14,654 nt of DNA from Flavobacteriales bacterium (GTDB lineage Bacteria; Bacteroidota; Bacteroidia; NS11-12g; UBA955), in the NCBI GenBank assembly GCA_947450405.1, contig CANFVI010000028.1, positions 1 through 14,654 of the forward strand. Direction: 5' to 3'. The notes below the pieces were generated by a model. That model made no database searches and was not told the DNA's origin. It worked only from the letters and a program-made list of their open reading frames with translations. Positions 1 through 9,100 of the stretch are shown piece by piece (the stretch's first letter is position 1; the number at the start of each line of letters is the position of its first letter). The position numbers were made by a program, and so were the translations under genes.

Positions 1-279
1 ATAGCTTTCGTCTACTACATCATCGTGAACCAATGTGGCAGTATGTAAAAGTTCAACCAAAGAAGCTCCACGTAAGGTTTTGTCGTTTATTTCACCAAAT
101 AAAGCCGCGCTATAAAGTACAAAAATGGGACGAATTTGCTTGCCCTTCCTCTTCACGATATAGGTCATGATGGTGTCGAGCAGAGGAACTTTCGTTTTCA
201 TGCTCTGTCTGAACTGGGTTTCGAAATTCTCCAGTTCCTTCAGAATGGGTTTTTTTATTTGCTCTATGCTTGAGCTCAT
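1..279 (-). CDS. Polyprenyl diphosphate synthase, N-terminal part (cut by window edge)
   Basis: Trans-isoprenyl diphosphate synthase, which extends allylic diphosphates with isopentenyl diphosphate; in Bacteroidota it usually makes the menaquinone side chain. The 93 visible codons begin at ATG 279 and run off the left edge. Visible are the KGKQIRP substrate-binding motif (residues 45-51) and the first Asp-rich motif DDVVDE (86-91), which binds Mg-diphosphate. The second Asp-rich motif lies outside the window. Residues 4 and 5 before the first Asp are small (Thr82, Ala81), not aromatic; in this family that favours long-chain products, so a heptaprenyl or octaprenyl synthase is more likely than farnesyl synthase (inference). 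It is divergent from the lipoprotein gene at 384, with a 104 bp gap. No Shine-Dalgarno sequence is seen. Confidence 0.9.
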   Translation of the reverse strand, partial: MSSSIEQIKKPILKELENFETQFRQSMKTKVPLLDTIMTYIVKRKGKQIRPIFVLYSAALFGEINDKTLRGASLVELLHTATLVHDDVVDESY

Positions 280-362
280 GGGCTTTGCGAAGGTAACCAA
301 ATTTTATGTATTTGTTTAAACGTATTTGACAATATTTTGTCTTAAAATTGAGTAAATTCAAT

Positions 363-370
363 TAAATTTG
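363..370 (+). promoter_or_regulatory. Bacteroidota -7 promoter box (TAAATTTG)
   Basis: TAAATTTG is an exact match to the TAnnTTTG element of the Bacteroidota housekeeping sigma factor. A TTTG at 336-339, 23 nt upstream, could serve as the -33 element, at the long end of the usual spacing. The box ends 13 nt before the ATG at 384, implying a very short 5' leader. This is a motif match only. Confidence 0.4.
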
Positions 371-383
371 GAAACATTTCAAG

Positions 384-1007
384 ATGCAATTTATTACTCA
401 TTATTCTAATCAATTAAAATGGATGTTTTGTGGTTCTATTTTAATAATTACTGCATTTTTTTCGTGTGGCAGTTTGAAAACGAAGAATTCGAAACAGGTA
501 AGTGTCCCTCAAAATAAAATGAATATGCGAGATTCTATAAATAAATACCCAACTTTTCATCAATTGGATGAAACATTACAATCCCATTTTTCAAATTCAA
601 CAGGAGTTGCGAAGGAAGATGCTGGTGTTTTTTTAGGGTCATTACAGAGTGATTATTCGTCTTATAAACCCAATAAGTTGGTGATGGACAGTATTCGTGA
701 AATTTTGTCAGCTGGTAATGTATTGAAGGTTGATGTTTATGGCGGAAATTGGTGTTCTGATACGCGTTACGGCTTGGGCGGTTTAACCCATGTATTAGAT
801 GATTTGGGAATAAAGAAAAAAGATTTTAGTTATATCAGGGTAGATAAAGATAAGAAATTTATTGATTCCAAGGTAGATGGAATTGAAATTAGTCGTGTAC
901 CACTTGTAATTATACACTATGGGAACAATGAAATTGGAAGGATTATTGAAAATCCAGTGGATAGTTGGGAAAAAAACTTCCTGCAATTATTGCAAGCGAA
1001 ACACTAG
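384..1007 (+). CDS. Thioredoxin-like lipoprotein with a single active-site cysteine
   Basis: Putative lipoprotein of 207 aa with a thioredoxin-fold domain. The N-terminus has Lys12, a hydrophobic stretch (14-27) and a lipobox-like FFSC with Cys28 as probable lipidation site, followed by Gly-Ser as in many Bacteroidota lipoproteins. The thioredoxin-like domain spans about 85-205. Its core strand leads into NWCSDTR (122-128), where Cys124 stands alone and the second Cys of a CxxC pair is replaced by Thr127. RVP with Pro173 looks like the conserved cis-proline. This resembles Bacteroidota thioredoxin-family proteins with a WCxDT motif, whose function is poorly defined. It could reduce or bind one cysteine of a partner, or be non-catalytic. 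The end overlaps the convergent gene by 21 bp. Fold call fairly sure; function unknown. Confidence 0.75.
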   Translation: MQFITHYSNQLKWMFCGSILIITAFFSCGSLKTKNSKQVSVPQNKMNMRDSINKYPTFHQLDETLQSHFSNSTGVAKEDAGVFLGSLQSDYSSYKPNKLVMDSIREILSAGNVLKVDVYGGNWCSDTRYGLGGLTHVLDDLGIKKKDFSYIRVDKDKKFIDSKVDGIEISRVPLVIIHYGNNEIGRIIENPVDSWEKNFLQLLQAKH

Positions 1008-1538
1008 AGGTACGTCTTCTTTAGTGATTTCCTTAGCTGCCCAAATTTCTAATAGAAATTCTTTTGTTGCTTGAAGGTTTTTTGTGAAAGACCTGTGTTT
1101 GGTATAAATAATGAAAAACAATATTGCTTCAATTACGAGCATTGCCGTTTTCATTGGGTCGTTAAAAAAATTAGGTGCATAGTAATTGGAAGATTTATAT
1201 AAAGCTTCTAATAGGAATGCGGTACATATTCCAAAAACTGCGATGAATAACGCATAAATACGTTGGTGTTCTAGTGAGCCAAGTCTTGCGATAATGTACA
1301 TTTCGTTATCGATTCCTTTTATTTCACCATGAATAAAATTGACAAGTGGTTTTTTCTTGATAATTGTTTCCAATTTGAAATCTTGACTGCTCACTTCACC
1401 GTAAAAAGATTTTACATTTTTATCGGTATTTTTATAATTGGCATCACTTAAAAAAGTATGTAATTCAATGGCTGATTGAATTTGTTGCCTATTTTGTTCT
1501 GATTTAAAGAAGATTGTTTTAAAAGGATATCCAAACAT
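987..1538 (-). CDS. Uncharacterised membrane protein with two transmembrane helices
   Basis: I do not recognise this 183-residue protein. It has a polar N-terminal part of about 90 residues with several beta-like stretches (around 43-60 and 65-86, including NFIHGEIKG). Two hydrophobic helices follow at about 94-113 and 130-147, joined by a short Tyr/Asn-rich loop. The C-terminal tail of about 35 residues is charged, probably helical, and carries three acidic-basic clusters. No signal peptide is evident. The ATG at 1538 lies 3 bp after the stop of the GGGP synthase gene, so the two are probably co-transcribed and perhaps translationally coupled. A role in membrane or lipid biology would fit that neighbour but is only inference. 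Its last 21 bp overlap the convergent lipoprotein gene. Confidence 0.75.
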   Translation of the reverse strand: MFGYPFKTIFFKSEQNRQQIQSAIELHTFLSDANYKNTDKNVKSFYGEVSSQDFKLETIIKKKPLVNFIHGEIKGIDNEMYIIARLGSLEHQRIYALFIAVFGICTAFLLEALYKSSNYYAPNFFNDPMKTAMLVIEAILFFIIYTKHRSFTKNLQATKEFLLEIWAAKEITKEDVPLVFRLQ

Positions 1539-1541
1539 TTT

Positions 1542-2294
1542 TTATAGATTATTGAGGGTTGAATTTATTTGATTCATTTCAAGGCAAAGTTCGCTTAATA
1601 ACTGTGTATTATCGAAAATTCCATTTCCAACAACAATATAATCTGCTCCGTTTGACCAAGCATTTTTTGCATCGTTAACAGACTTGATGCCGCCACCAAC
1701 GAAGAGAATGCAATTTGTATTTTCTTTCACAGCTTGAATAATAGATTGATTTACAGGGTTTTGAGCTCCAGATCCGGCATCAAGATACATCACTTTCATG
1801 CCAAGGAATTCACCGGCCATTGCAGTAGCAGCAGCGATATCGGGTTTGTCATTTGGCAAGGGTATGGTATTACTCATGTAAAGCGCTGACGTAATTTTAC
1901 CTGATTCAACGAGCATGTATCCTGTAGGAATGGCTTCAATTTTATGTTTTTTTATCCAAGGTGCGGCAGTAACATGTTTCCCGATAAGAAATTCTGGATT
2001 TCTACCTGAGATTAGGCTCATGAATAAAATAGCATCTGCATTTTCTACGAGTTGCATTTCATTTCCGGGGAAAAGCACAACATTTTTTGCCCCTATATTT
2101 TTAAGTTGGGTAACACAATTTTGCGTAATACCAGAAGAAACGAGTGAGCCTCCTACCAAAAATAAATCAATGTGAAACGTTTGTGCAATTTTAAAAATTT
2201 CATTTGTTTTTGATCCATGTTGATCTGGATCAATTAAAACGGCAATGCATTTTTTAGAGTTGCTTTTTTGGGAAAATAGGTGATTGAGAACCAT
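1542..2294 (-). CDS. Geranylgeranylglyceryl phosphate synthase family protein (PcrB/GGGPS)
   Basis: TIM-barrel prenyltransferase that joins a polyprenyl diphosphate to sn-glycerol-1-phosphate, forming the first ether bond of archaeal-type lipids; Bacteroidota carry homologues (group II GGGPS). At 250 aa the length is normal. Visible landmarks in order: LIDPD (20-24), VGGS (47-50), FPGN (75-78), PTGYMLVE (123-130), YLDAGSGA (170-177), VGGGI (199-203) and VGNGIF (222-227). The Gly-rich loops near the C-terminus form the phosphate site and Asp22 and its neighbours the Mg site in this family. The frame is open to a TTG at 2312, but ATG 2294 gives a normal N-terminus and avoids a non-standard start. 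It is first in a unit with the membrane protein downstream. The prenyl chain length cannot be read from the sequence by eye. Confidence 0.9.
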   Translation of the reverse strand: MVLNHLFSQKSNSKKCIAVLIDPDQHGSKTNEIFKIAQTFHIDLFLVGGSLVSSGITQNCVTQLKNIGAKNVVLFPGNEMQLVENADAILFMSLISGRNPEFLIGKHVTAAPWIKKHKIEAIPTGYMLVESGKITSALYMSNTIPLPNDKPDIAAATAMAGEFLGMKVMYLDAGSGAQNPVNQSIIQAVKENTNCILFVGGGIKSVNDAKNAWSNGADYIVVGNGIFDNTQLLSELCLEMNQINSTLNNL

Positions 2295-2372
2295 TAAATA
2301 AATTGTATACAAAGAAAGTGAAAAATGCTCTTTTTTTAATTTTTATTTTGTGAACGTAGATAAAACTGAGGA

Positions 2373-2386
2373 CCAATGCACATTGG
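2373..2386. repeat. Inverted repeat CCAATG-ca-CATTGG
   Basis: Six-base arms pair perfectly around a 2 bp centre, typical in size of a dimeric repressor operator. A third copy of the half site, CATTGG, lies at 2513-2518 in the same gap. It sits about 80 bp upstream of the GGGP synthase start and about 270 bp upstream of nrdJ. No regulator can be named from this. Confidence 0.35.
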
Positions 2387-2486
2387 CAAAAAAAACGGCT
2401 CAAAAAAGGCATGAAATGACCATTTTACTATAGTTTTGATTATCAGTATATTACATTTAAGTTATTGATAGGTAAATAAATAAACT

Positions 2487-2541
2487 ATTTCCACAGCCTG
2501 AACCCTTTTGGACATTGGTTTTTTTCAATTTATGTGGATAA
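2487..2541. promoter_or_regulatory. Candidate DnaA-binding sites upstream of nrdJ
   Basis: TGTGGATAA at 2533-2541 is the exact reverse complement of the consensus DnaA box TTATCCACA. ATTTCCACA at 2487-2495, on the other strand, matches the consensus at 7 of 9 positions. The two start 46 bp apart. In E. coli DnaA binds the nrdAB promoter and ties ribonucleotide reductase expression to replication; an equivalent role here is inference. The perfect box lies 30 bp before the promoter-like box. Confidence 0.45.
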
Positions 2542-2570
2542 ACGAATCGTGTTTGTTATTTTTAGATTGA

Positions 2571-2578
2571 TATTTTTG
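2571..2578 (+). promoter_or_regulatory. Bacteroidota -7 promoter box for nrdJ (TATTTTTG)
   Basis: TATTTTTG matches TAnnTTTG exactly. The nearest upstream TTTG (2552-2555) is only 15 nt away, shorter than usual, so the -33 element is uncertain. Transcription from here would begin near 2585, giving a leader of about 70 nt and excluding the GTG at 2534 as the start codon. Confidence 0.4.
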
Positions 2579-2653
2579 TATCTCTCAATAAGTTTTTTGA
2601 GTAAAGCAAACCTAAAACTAAATAGAAATTTAAACCAAATTATCAAAAAAACC

Positions 2654-5600
2654 ATGAACCAACAAACAGTAAACACCAGCGGCTTAGAATTTGCCCGTTT
2701 AAACACAAAAGAAGGAGTTTCTCCTTTTGATTTATTCAAGTACGACTACAGAACATCGGTAATTAAAAAACCAGATGGTAGTGTGGTCTTTGAAATGTTA
2801 AACGTTGAGGTTCCTGCTGGTTGGAGTCAGGTAGCAACAGATATTTTGGCACAGAAATATTTCCGTAAAGCTGGAGTGCCTCAAGCTGATGGTTCAATGG
2901 GATGTGAAACATCTGTGAAACAAGTTGTTCATAGATTGGCTGAGTGCTGGCGTTTTTGGGGTGAGAAACATGGTTATTTTGCTTCGGCAACTGATGCTCA
3001 AGTATTTTATGATGAGTTGGTTTACTCATTGTTGAATCAGGAATCAGCGCCAAATTCTCCTCAATGGTTTAATACAGGTTTGCATAACAGTTATGGTATT
3101 GCAGGAAAACCACAAGGACATTACTTTGTTGATCCTACAACCGAAAAGTTAATGAAATCAACAAGCGCTTACGAGCGTCCGCAACCACATGCATGTTTCA
3201 TTTTGTCTGTAGACGACGATTTGGTAAATGAAGGTGGAATTATGGATCTATGGGTTCGCGAGGCGAGAATTTTCAAATATGGTTCTGGTGTTGGAACTAA
3301 CTTCTCAAAAATCCGTGGTGCTGGTGAAAAATTGTCTGGTGGTGGAACAAGCAGTGGTTTGATGAGTTTCTTACGCATTGGTGACCGCGCTGCGGGTGCT
3401 ATCAAGAGTGGTGGAACAACCCGTCGTGCTGCCAAAATGGTTTGTTTAGATTTGGATCATCCGGAAGCAATGGAATTTATTGCATGGAAAAAAGCGGAAG
3501 AGAAAAAAGTTGCTGCTTTAATTGCAGGCGGATACGCAAGCGATTATGAAGGTGAAGCATACAATACAGTTTCAGGTCAAAATAGCAACAATTCTTTACG
3601 TATCCCTCATAAATTCTTTGATAAATTGCAAAAAGGTGAAGATTGGGATTTTACAGCTCGTTCAACGGGAGAGGTAATGAAATCTTTACCAGCTCAACAA
3701 GTATGGGATACCATTGGAGACGCTGCTTGGGCTTGTGCTGATCCTGGAGTTCAATACGACGATACAATTAACGAATGGCATACTTGCCCTGAAGGTGGAA
3801 GAATCAATGCTTCTAATCCATGTTCAGAATATATGTTCTTAGATAATACCGCTTGTAACTTGGCATCTTTGAATTTGAGAAAATTCTTTGATGAAAATGA
3901 GTGTACATTTGATGTTAATAGCTTAGAATACGCTGCGAGACTATGGACAACTGTACTTGAGATTTCTGTCTTAATGGCACAATTCCCAAGTAAAGAAGTT
4001 GCTCAATTGAGTTACGATTACAGAACTTTAGGATTGGGTTATGCCAACCTAGGTTCAGTATTAATGTCAGCTGGTATTCCTTACGATAGCAAAGAAGCTA
4101 CCGCAATTTGTGGTTCAGTAACAGCAATTTTAACAGGTACTTCTTATGCTACAAGTGCTGAAATGGCAGCAGTAAAAGGCACATTTAGCAAATACGAAAA
4201 GAATAAGAAAAACATGTTGCGCGTAATTCGCAACCATCGTTATGCCGCTTATAATACTCCTTTGGCTTTTGAGGGATTGGGAATTAAGCCAGTTTGTATC
4301 GATGAAAAATATTGCCCAGATTATTTATTGAAGTCTGCTTGTAATGCTTGGGACAAAGCAGTTCAATGGGGTGAGAAATATGGATTTAGAAATGCACAAT
4401 CAACCGTAATTGCACCTACTGGTACAATTGGTTTGTTGATGGATTGTGATACAACAGGAATTGAGCCTGATTTTGCTTTGGTTAAATACAAAAAATTATC
4501 AGGTGGGGGGTATTTCAAAATTGTAAATAATACAGTTCCACTTGCGTTGAAAAATTTAGGGTATTCAGAAGCTGATGTGACAGCGATTGTAAACTATGCA
4601 AAAGGTCATCAAACTTTCAAAGGTGCTCCGCATATCAATCATGAAACGCTAAAAGCAAAAGGATTTACAGATGCTGATTTGGAAAAAGTTGAATCAGAAG
4701 CTGTTATGGCATTTGAAATTGGCTTTATTTTCAATAAATACAGCTTGGGTGAAGAAACAATGAAGAACTTAGGAATCACTCCTGAGCAATACAATCATCC
4801 TAAATTTAATATGTTGCAAACTTTAGGTTTCGACAGAAAACAAATTACTGAAGCCAACAACTTTGTAGTAGGAACTATGACTGTTGAGGGAGCTCCTAAT
4901 TTGAAAGAAGAACATTTGCCAGTATTTGATTGTGCTAATAAGTGTGGTAACATCGGTGTTAGATATATTCATCCTTTTGCCCATATCAGAATGATGGCTG
5001 CAGCGCAACCATTTATTTCAGGTGCAATTAGCAAAACAATTAACTTACCAAACGAAGCTTCAGTTGAAGATATCAAGGCTTGTTATGAGTTAAGTTGGAA
5101 ACTTGGTTTGAAAGCTAATGCTTTATATCGCGATGGTTGTAAATTGAGCCAACCATTGAGTAACAAATCTGAAAGTCAAGAAGAAGCAGACAAAGAAGAC
5201 AAAGAAGCAGCTGACAGAGAAACCGCTGCTATGGCTAAAGATGCAACTGGTAAAGAAAAAGTAATTCGCATTGCTGAAGAATTAACGCCAGATATCGTTT
5301 TAGAAGCCGCTAAGCGCATTTTGAGTGAAAGTCCTGATACGAAGTTCAAACGTCAACTTTCTAACATTGTAGAGAAAAAACGTTTGCCAAACCGTAGAAA
5401 TGGATTTACTCAAAAAGGAAGAGTAGGAGGCCAAACCATATTTGTTCGTACTGGAGAATATGATGATGGAACATTGGGTGAAATCTTTATTGATATGCAC
5501 AAAGAAGGAGCGAGTTTCCGTTCATTGATGAACTGTTTCTCAATTGCTATTTCTGTTGGTTTGCAATATGGTGTTCCTTTGGAAGAGTTTGTAGATAAAT

Positions 5601-5998
5601 TTGCATTTACTCGTTTTGAACCAAGTGGAATGGTTGAAGGTCATCAGAATGTAAAAAATGCTACATCTATTGTTGATTATATTTTTAGATTATTAGGTTT
5701 TGAATATTTGAATCGTGAAGATTTGGTACAAGTAAAACCGAGTGATTTATTGCCTATGGAAAAATCACCAGAAGCGCCAATTATTTCTGAGTTCAAGCCT
5801 GTATTTAATCCAGAACCAATTTCTTTAGATATGGCTCGTGCCGCTAAAGCAGAGGCTTCCGGAGCAAAAGATATGCAAGATCATTTAAGAGAAGTTCAAA
5901 GTGATGCCCCTGCTTGCAACGTTTGTGGACATATCACTGTAAGAAGTGGTACATGTTACAAATGTTTGAATTGTGGTAATAGCTTAGGTTGTAGTTAA
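2654..5998 (+). CDS. nrdJ: Adenosylcobalamin-dependent (class II) ribonucleoside-diphosphate reductase
   Basis: Reduces ribonucleotides to deoxyribonucleotides for DNA synthesis, with adenosylcobalamin as radical source and no oxygen requirement or NrdB partner. The protein is 1114 aa from ATG 2654. NPCSE (388-392) holds the thiyl-radical Cys390 with Asn388 and Glu392. Cys181 and Cys401 match the substrate-reducing pair, and the 11-residue spacing from Cys390 to Cys401 equals that in Thermotoga NrdJ (C322, C333). PTGTI at 588-592 is the phosphate-binding loop. A Lys/Glu/Asp-rich linker lies at about 838-870, followed by a C-terminal extension with a TSCPD-like domain (about 910-1015). Six Cys (1088, 1091, 1101, 1104, 1107, 1113) in the last 27 residues form a zinc-ribbon-like tail that probably relays electrons from thioredoxin. 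No N-terminal ATP-cone is evident. No other reductase subunit is in the window. Confidence 0.95.
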   Translation: MNQQTVNTSGLEFARLNTKEGVSPFDLFKYDYRTSVIKKPDGSVVFEMLNVEVPAGWSQVATDILAQKYFRKAGVPQADGSMGCETSVKQVVHRLAECWRFWGEKHGYFASATDAQVFYDELVYSLLNQESAPNSPQWFNTGLHNSYGIAGKPQGHYFVDPTTEKLMKSTSAYERPQPHACFILSVDDDLVNEGGIMDLWVREARIFKYGSGVGTNFSKIRGAGEKLSGGGTSSGLMSFLRIGDRAAGAIKSGGTTRRAAKMVCLDLDHPEAMEFIAWKKAEEKKVAALIAGGYASDYEGEAYNTVSGQNSNNSLRIPHKFFDKLQKGEDWDFTARSTGEVMKSLPAQQVWDTIGDAAWACADPGVQYDDTINEWHTCPEGGRINASNPCSEYMFLDNTACNLASLNLRKFFDENECTFDVNSLEYAARLWTTVLEISVLMAQFPSKEVAQLSYDYRTLGLGYANLGSVLMSAGIPYDSKEATAICGSVTAILTGTSYATSAEMAAVKGTFSKYEKNKKNMLRVIRNHRYAAYNTPLAFEGLGIKPVCIDEKYCPDYLLKSACNAWDKAVQWGEKYGFRNAQSTVIAPTGTIGLLMDCDTTGIEPDFALVKYKKLSGGGYFKIVNNTVPLALKNLGYSEADVTAIVNYAKGHQTFKGAPHINHETLKAKGFTDADLEKVESEAVMAFEIGFIFNKYSLGEETMKNLGITPEQYNHPKFNMLQTLGFDRKQITEANNFVVGTMTVEGAPNLKEEHLPVFDCANKCGNIGVRYIHPFAHIRMMAAAQPFISGAISKTINLPNEASVEDIKACYELSWKLGLKANALYRDGCKLSQPLSNKSESQEEADKEDKEAADRETAAMAKDATGKEKVIRIAEELTPDIVLEAAKRILSESPDTKFKRQLSNIVEKKRLPNRRNGFTQKGRVGGQTIFVRTGEYDDGTLGEIFIDMHKEGASFRSLMNCFSIAISVGLQYGVPLEEFVDKFAFTRFEPSGMVEGHQNVKNATSIVDYIFRLLGFEYLNREDLVQVKPSDLLPMEKSPEAPIISEFKPVFNPEPISLDMARAAKAEASGAKDMQDHLREVQSDAPACNVCGHITVRSGTCYKCLNCGNSLGCS

Positions 5999-6028
5999 GA
6001 GGTTAATATTTGCAATTTTAAGTATAAA

Positions 6029-6062
6029 GAGGCTCTCATACGAGAGCCTCTTTTGTTTTTTT
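6029..6062 (+). terminator. Rho-independent terminator of nrdJ
   Basis: A perfect 9 bp stem (GAGGCTCTC at 6029-6037 with GAGAGCCTC at 6042-6050) closes a 4-nt loop. It can be extended by three A-T pairs and is followed by a T-rich tract broken by one G (6051-6062). It lies 31 bp after the nrdJ stop and separates nrdJ from the PKD gene. Confidence 0.93.
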
Positions 6063-6083
6063 GGATAATTGAGGCTATCTTGG
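6053..6083 (+). promoter_or_regulatory. Possible promoter of the PKD protein gene
   Basis: TTG at 6053-6055 is followed after 20 nt by TATCTTGG (6076-6083), a 7-of-8 match to TAnnTTTG. The spacing is good, and the TTG lies inside the T tract of the nrdJ terminator. The ATG at 6105 follows 21 nt later. A new promoter is expected here because of the strong terminator just upstream; this exact placement is tentative. Confidence 0.3.
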
Positions 6084-6104
6084 TTCTTAAATTGTTGTTT
6101 TTTA

Positions 6105-9100
6105 ATGTTTAGTGTAGATAAATATCGCAAAATAATTGGCTTCATTCGAATTGTTGCTATTGTTGTTTTTGCAATATTTAATTTTAATATTTTAAAATCT
6201 CAAGCAAAATTTACAGCCAAAAATACCAAAGGATGTACCCCATTAACTGTAACATTTACAGATTTATCAGTTGGGGCTGTTAGTTGGAATTGGGATTTGG
6301 GAAATGGAAATACAAGTGTTCTACAAAATCCTTCTGCCATTTATTATAATCCCGGAAAATACACGGTTAAATTAACTATTGCCGATTCTAAAGGAAATAA
6401 AACCACCTTCACGCAAACCAATTATATAACCGCTTATAAGTCGCCTAAAGCAAACTTTACTTATACCCCAGCTTCTATTTGTGCAGGTAAATCAATTAGT
6501 TTTAATGAAGCATCTACCACCGGAGACACTGCCATTGTAAAATATAGTTGGGATATGGGTGATGGTACTGTTTTGAATACCAAAAATCCGAGTCATCAAT
6601 ACAATTCGAGTGGACAATTTTCGGTTTCGTTGGTAGTTACTGATGGGCATGGGTGTCAAGATAAAATACAATTGAATAAAATTATTCAAGTAAATCCAAA
6701 TCCTGTAGCTGCCTTTGGTATTGATTCTGGATATGATTGCGTTGTGCCAACTTGGATACCTTTTGTAAACAAAAGTACTGGAACAGGATTGACTTATACT
6801 TGGAATTTTGGTGATGGGACTACGAGTACTCTTAAAAATCCACGACATAAATATGCTTCTTTAGGAACATACACAGTTTCTTTAAAAGTGACAGATGCTT
6901 CGGGTTGCACTGATTCATTTGCATTTGTGAACGGACTTTATTTGGGACCTTTGAAAGCAGATTTTTTGGCGGATCAAACTATATTTTGTGGTCCAGGATT
7001 GGTGAATTTCGATAATAAAAGTACGTTTAATGGTGGTTTAAAATTTGAATGGGATTTTGGAGATGGAACAAAATCAAACAAGGCTTTTCCTTCGCATATT
7101 TATAATAATTCAGGTATTTATGCAGTTAGCCTGAAAATTCAATCTATTTTTAGGTCGTGTTCGGCACAATTAACTAAAAGTAATTACATAAGAATTAATC
7201 CAAAACCCAATGGTAAAATAGTATTGGCAGATTCATTTCCTTGTACTATTCCATTTGATATTGAAGCTAATTATGTAGATACAGCTAAAATTAAGTCTAT
7301 ACGATGGTTTGCAAAGGTAGATATGGGTTCTTATACAGCTCGGTATTATTTGGGAAATACTAATCCCCTAAAAACCAAAATTGGAAATAAAGCAATCAAC
7401 GATATTGTTGCTGTGGTTACCAATGAATATGGTTGTACCGATTCAATTGTATACGAGAATTTACAAACCAACATTACATCAATTACACCTATTGGAACAC
7501 TGTCGGGTTGTGCACCATTCTTGTTTGTAGGGGATATGAACGTTTCAACAAATCGCGCAATTATAGGATATGGTTGGGACTATGGAAATAACGATATTTA
7601 CAACACAAAAAAGATAAAGCGGTTGTTTCTGGATACAGGAACATATACGGTGAGGGCTTTTGTTAAAACATACAAGAATTGCATTACCGAAAAGTACTTT
7701 ACGGTTAAAGTGGGCATGAAAACAAACCCTCGTTTTTTTACAGACAAACATGGATTGATCTGCAATAATACCGACCAAATAAAGTTTGTAAATGCCACAA
7801 AGTATCCGGGTTTCACAATTGATAGTTTTCGTTGGGTATTCGGTGATTCTTCGAACAATGCATCTGCTGCAATGGTAAAACCTTGGGGTAAACTCCCAAC
7901 GCCCTATACCAAAACAAATGTAAAACACACTTACGATAGAGATACGGGTTGGGTTATTCCCCAGCTTATTTCCTATCACAATGGATGTCCTGATACTGCA
8001 TTTCAAGTTGATTCATTTAAAGTAGTTGCGGCTTATGCCAGAGTTTTATTTAGTTACGATATTTGCAATACCCACAAGCTTTATGCGATAAATGTTTCAT
8101 CTAAATATACTGATTTTAAATGGCTCATTGATGGTAAATCGTATTATACTGACTCCGTAGAGTTAGATCCTTCAAAATACCATAATATTATTTTAAGGGT
8201 TTGGGATGATTCAAGTGGTTGTTGGGATACTGTAAAACCATATTATGTTACACCTCCATCTCCAACTGGGAGGATTACGGTTCTCAATTCGAAATTATGT
8301 GCTCCTGGTTTTGCAAGTCTTTCTGAAGATGGATTTCCTGCAAACACTGTGAATTGGAATATCAATGGAAAAGATACTGCTGTAGGAAAAACCGCATTTA
8401 ATTTCAAATTTGATTCAGCTGGTGTTTATGTTGTTAAGTTAATTGTAAATTATACAAAGTACTGTAAACAATTTGATAGCATTGTTTTTGATGTAGGGGA
8501 GTCAAATTTAAAGGGATCTGTATCTGGGCCTACTACTTGCTTGCCGGCAGATATTACTTTGATTGACAGTAGTTTTTCATCCAACAAGAAACATTTGTGG
8601 ATTTTGAGTAATGGCGATACACTTAGAATTACTTCGGTAAATACCAAATACACCATTCAAAATTCATTTAAGGATACACTTTGGGCGAGATTAATAACAG
8701 AAGGTACGTCAATTTGTGAACCGAGTACTTTAATTCCTATCCCAATTAAAGGTCCTGGTTTTAAAACTAGGCTAATTTGGGAACATACTTGTTCTACAAG
8801 TAATTTAAAGGGTTATATTGACAAGAAGAGACTTTCTGACATTTACATGTATTCTTGGGACATGGGAGATGGTAAAAAATACACATCTCAGAATATCAAC
8901 CACAAATACGCTGATTCAGGTTATTACACCGTTACAGTGGTTGTTACTGATGGCTCGAATTGTTATGCAAAGCAACAATATCAAGTTTATTTTCCTGGTC
9001 AAAGATTAAAAGTTAGGGTTAATTATACCACGGTTGGAACCAAATGTCCCCCAATGTTGGTCAATTTTAGAGATTCTAGTTTGTCATCAAATGTATCTAT

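Larger units (their letters stand above)
2295..2653. other. Intergenic control region between divergent GGGPS and nrdJ genes
   Basis: This 359 bp AT-rich gap lies between two divergent genes. It holds an inverted repeat (2373-2386), a weak and a perfect DnaA-box match (2487-2495, 2533-2541) and a -7-type promoter box facing nrdJ (2571-2578). The minus-strand side, towards the GGGP synthase, shows no clear promoter box. I find no tandem NrdR-like boxes and no cobalamin-riboswitch-like sequence. The nrdJ frame stays open back to a GTG at 2534, but the translation there is low-complexity and hydrophobic, unlike the start of this enzyme family. Confidence 0.6.

Noticed and set aside
110..361. Minus-strand open frame of 83 codons covering the start of the prenyl synthase gene
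   Set aside because: It is a different frame over a clearly coding region; the true frame shows the KGKQIRP and DDVVDE motifs.
2534..2653. A 40-residue N-terminal extension of NrdJ from GTG 2534, hydrophobic enough to look like a membrane anchor
   Set aside because: The enzyme is cytosolic, the stretch is AT-rich and low in complexity, a promoter-like box at 2571-2578 lies inside it, and ATG 2654 gives a normal family N-terminus.
2295..2653. Cobalamin riboswitch or NrdR box before nrdJ
   Set aside because: I see no B12-box-like conserved core and no tandem 16 bp NrdR-type palindromes. A class II enzyme also would not be expected to be repressed by its own cofactor.
7545..8006. Minus-strand open frame of 153 codons inside the PKD gene
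   Set aside because: It is antisense to a continuous, well-supported coding frame, has no recognisable domain, and has a composition like a random translation.
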